From Mesobacillus harenae (GTDB taxonomy: Bacteria > Bacillota > Bacilli > Bacillales > Cytobacillaceae), in assembly GCF_013343715.1 (NCBI RefSeq), contig NZ_JABUNR010000008.1:124001-188000 (forward strand): a DNA stretch of 64,000 bases. The letters run 5' to 3'. Below are positions 63,554-64,000 of the stretch, piece by piece; position 1 is the first letter of the stretch; each line of letters starts with the position of its first letter. The notes under the pieces are model-generated. The model made no database searches. It was not told the origin of the DNA and saw nothing but the letters and a program-made list of their open reading frames with translations. A program made the translations under genes and the position numbers.

Positions 63554-64000
63554 TTAACCTGTCAACTTCTTCATCAGTTCCCTAATGTTTGATTGTGAGT
63601 TTATAAAAGAAGAAACAGCCTTCAAATGTTTCTCCTTTTCGGGGGAGGATCTTTCCAAGAAAAGAAGCAGTGACTCATCGAGATTATTAAAGTCAATGGC
63701 AAAGTCTTTGTTTATAATCAGGTTTTGATTCAATAGGAACTTTTGGTTCATCTCTTCCTGACCAGGGAGAGGCTTAAGCAAGCAAATAGGCAGCTGCTTT
63801 AGCAAGCATTCACTAATCGTTACCCCGCCTGGCTTTGTTAAGATTAAATCCGCTTCTTCATACAGCCGGTTCATTTCATCTCGGCATGAAATATAATCCG
63901 CTGCTACAATATTGGGATGTTGCAGATCAGTTATTTTCTCAAAAAGAGTGCGGTTTTGTCCACACAATATTGTGTAGGTGATTCGCCCCGTTTTCCCAGC
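63554..64000 (-). CDS. Glycosyltransferase, MGDG-synthase/MurG-like, C-terminal part (cut by right edge)
   Basis: The frame stays open to the window edge, so the N-terminal part is beyond it. About 149 C-terminal residues are seen, from ITYTILCGQNRTLFEKI onward. YISCRDEMNRLYEEADLILTKPGGVTISECLLKQLPICLLKPLPGQEEMNQKFL is the nucleotide-sugar site of the GT28 C-terminal domain (TKPGG...E and PGQE). Relatives make glycosyl-diacylglycerols (UgtP) or act as MurG; which one is not decidable. A TTG inside is not the start. It is preceded by a repeat on its downstream side. Confidence 0.82.
   Translation of the reverse strand, partial: AGKTGRITYTILCGQNRTLFEKITDLQHPNIVAADYISCRDEMNRLYEEADLILTKPGGVTISECLLKQLPICLLKPLPGQEEMNQKFLLNQNLIINKDFAIDFNNLDESLLLFLERSSPEKEKHLKAVSSFINSQSNIRELMKKLTG

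Overview
The window comes from a low-GC, Gram-positive, endospore-forming Bacillaceae genome (Bacillus sensu lato). Evidence: strong AGGAGG-type ribosome binding sites, TTG and GTG starts, T-box leaders, BirA, LexA, Fnr and CcpA-type operators with Bacillus consensus, and Bacillus small proteins (Sda, YjcZ-type, YkuS, a YuzL-like protein). There are no rRNA or tRNA genes, no CRISPR array and no recognisable prophage. Repeats are short non-coding dispersed elements, not full insertion sequences.

Layout. 1-13.2 kb: a catabolic cluster for an acyl-CoA substrate that I cannot name (acyl-CoA dehydrogenase, AMP-dependent ligase, class III CoA-transferase, nitronate monooxygenase-like protein, thiolase, SDR dehydrogenase, three enoyl-CoA hydratase/isomerases, quinone-oxidoreductase-like MDR protein, APH-type kinase, tyrosine-type phosphatase), closed by a divergent-facing TetR regulator. 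13.7-17 kb: DUF2935 protein, a small type I toxin/antisense module under an apparent LexA operator, an MFS exporter and a MOSC protein. 17-24.4 kb: trpEGDCFBA behind two tandem tryptophan-specific T-box leaders, the second interrupted by a dispersed repeat. 24.5-38.9 kb: housekeeping genes (methyltransferase, mnmH, odhAB, sda, yjbQ-type, SRAP, small hypotheticals). 38.9-49.7 kb: bioY with two BirA operators, a CcdA/TauE-like membrane protein, pflBA with an Fnr box, a cupredoxin-like protein, nrnB, a D,D-carboxypeptidase, and modAB. 49.7-64 kb: ABC-F ATPase, a structured orphan RNA candidate, a Sco protein, fnr, a periplasmic-type nitrate reductase operon napABDF behind an Fnr box, an MFS transporter, repeats, a methyltransferase and the end of a glycosyltransferase cut by the window edge.

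How they work together. fnr, pflBA, napABDF and modAB make a coherent low-oxygen set: Fnr senses oxygen, Pfl ferments pyruvate, Nap reduces nitrate outside the membrane and ModAB supplies molybdate for its cofactor. NapA carries both a twin-arginine motif and a lipobox, which suits a cell without a periplasm. No NapC or NapGH quinol dehydrogenase is encoded next to it.

Most notable non-standard signals: the SOS-type operator on a holin-like toxin gene; a three-way-junction RNA candidate near 52.1-52.24 kb; a MITE-like element with 11-bp terminal inverted repeats and perfect 8-bp target duplications at two sites; and repeat insertion inside a T-box riboswitch.
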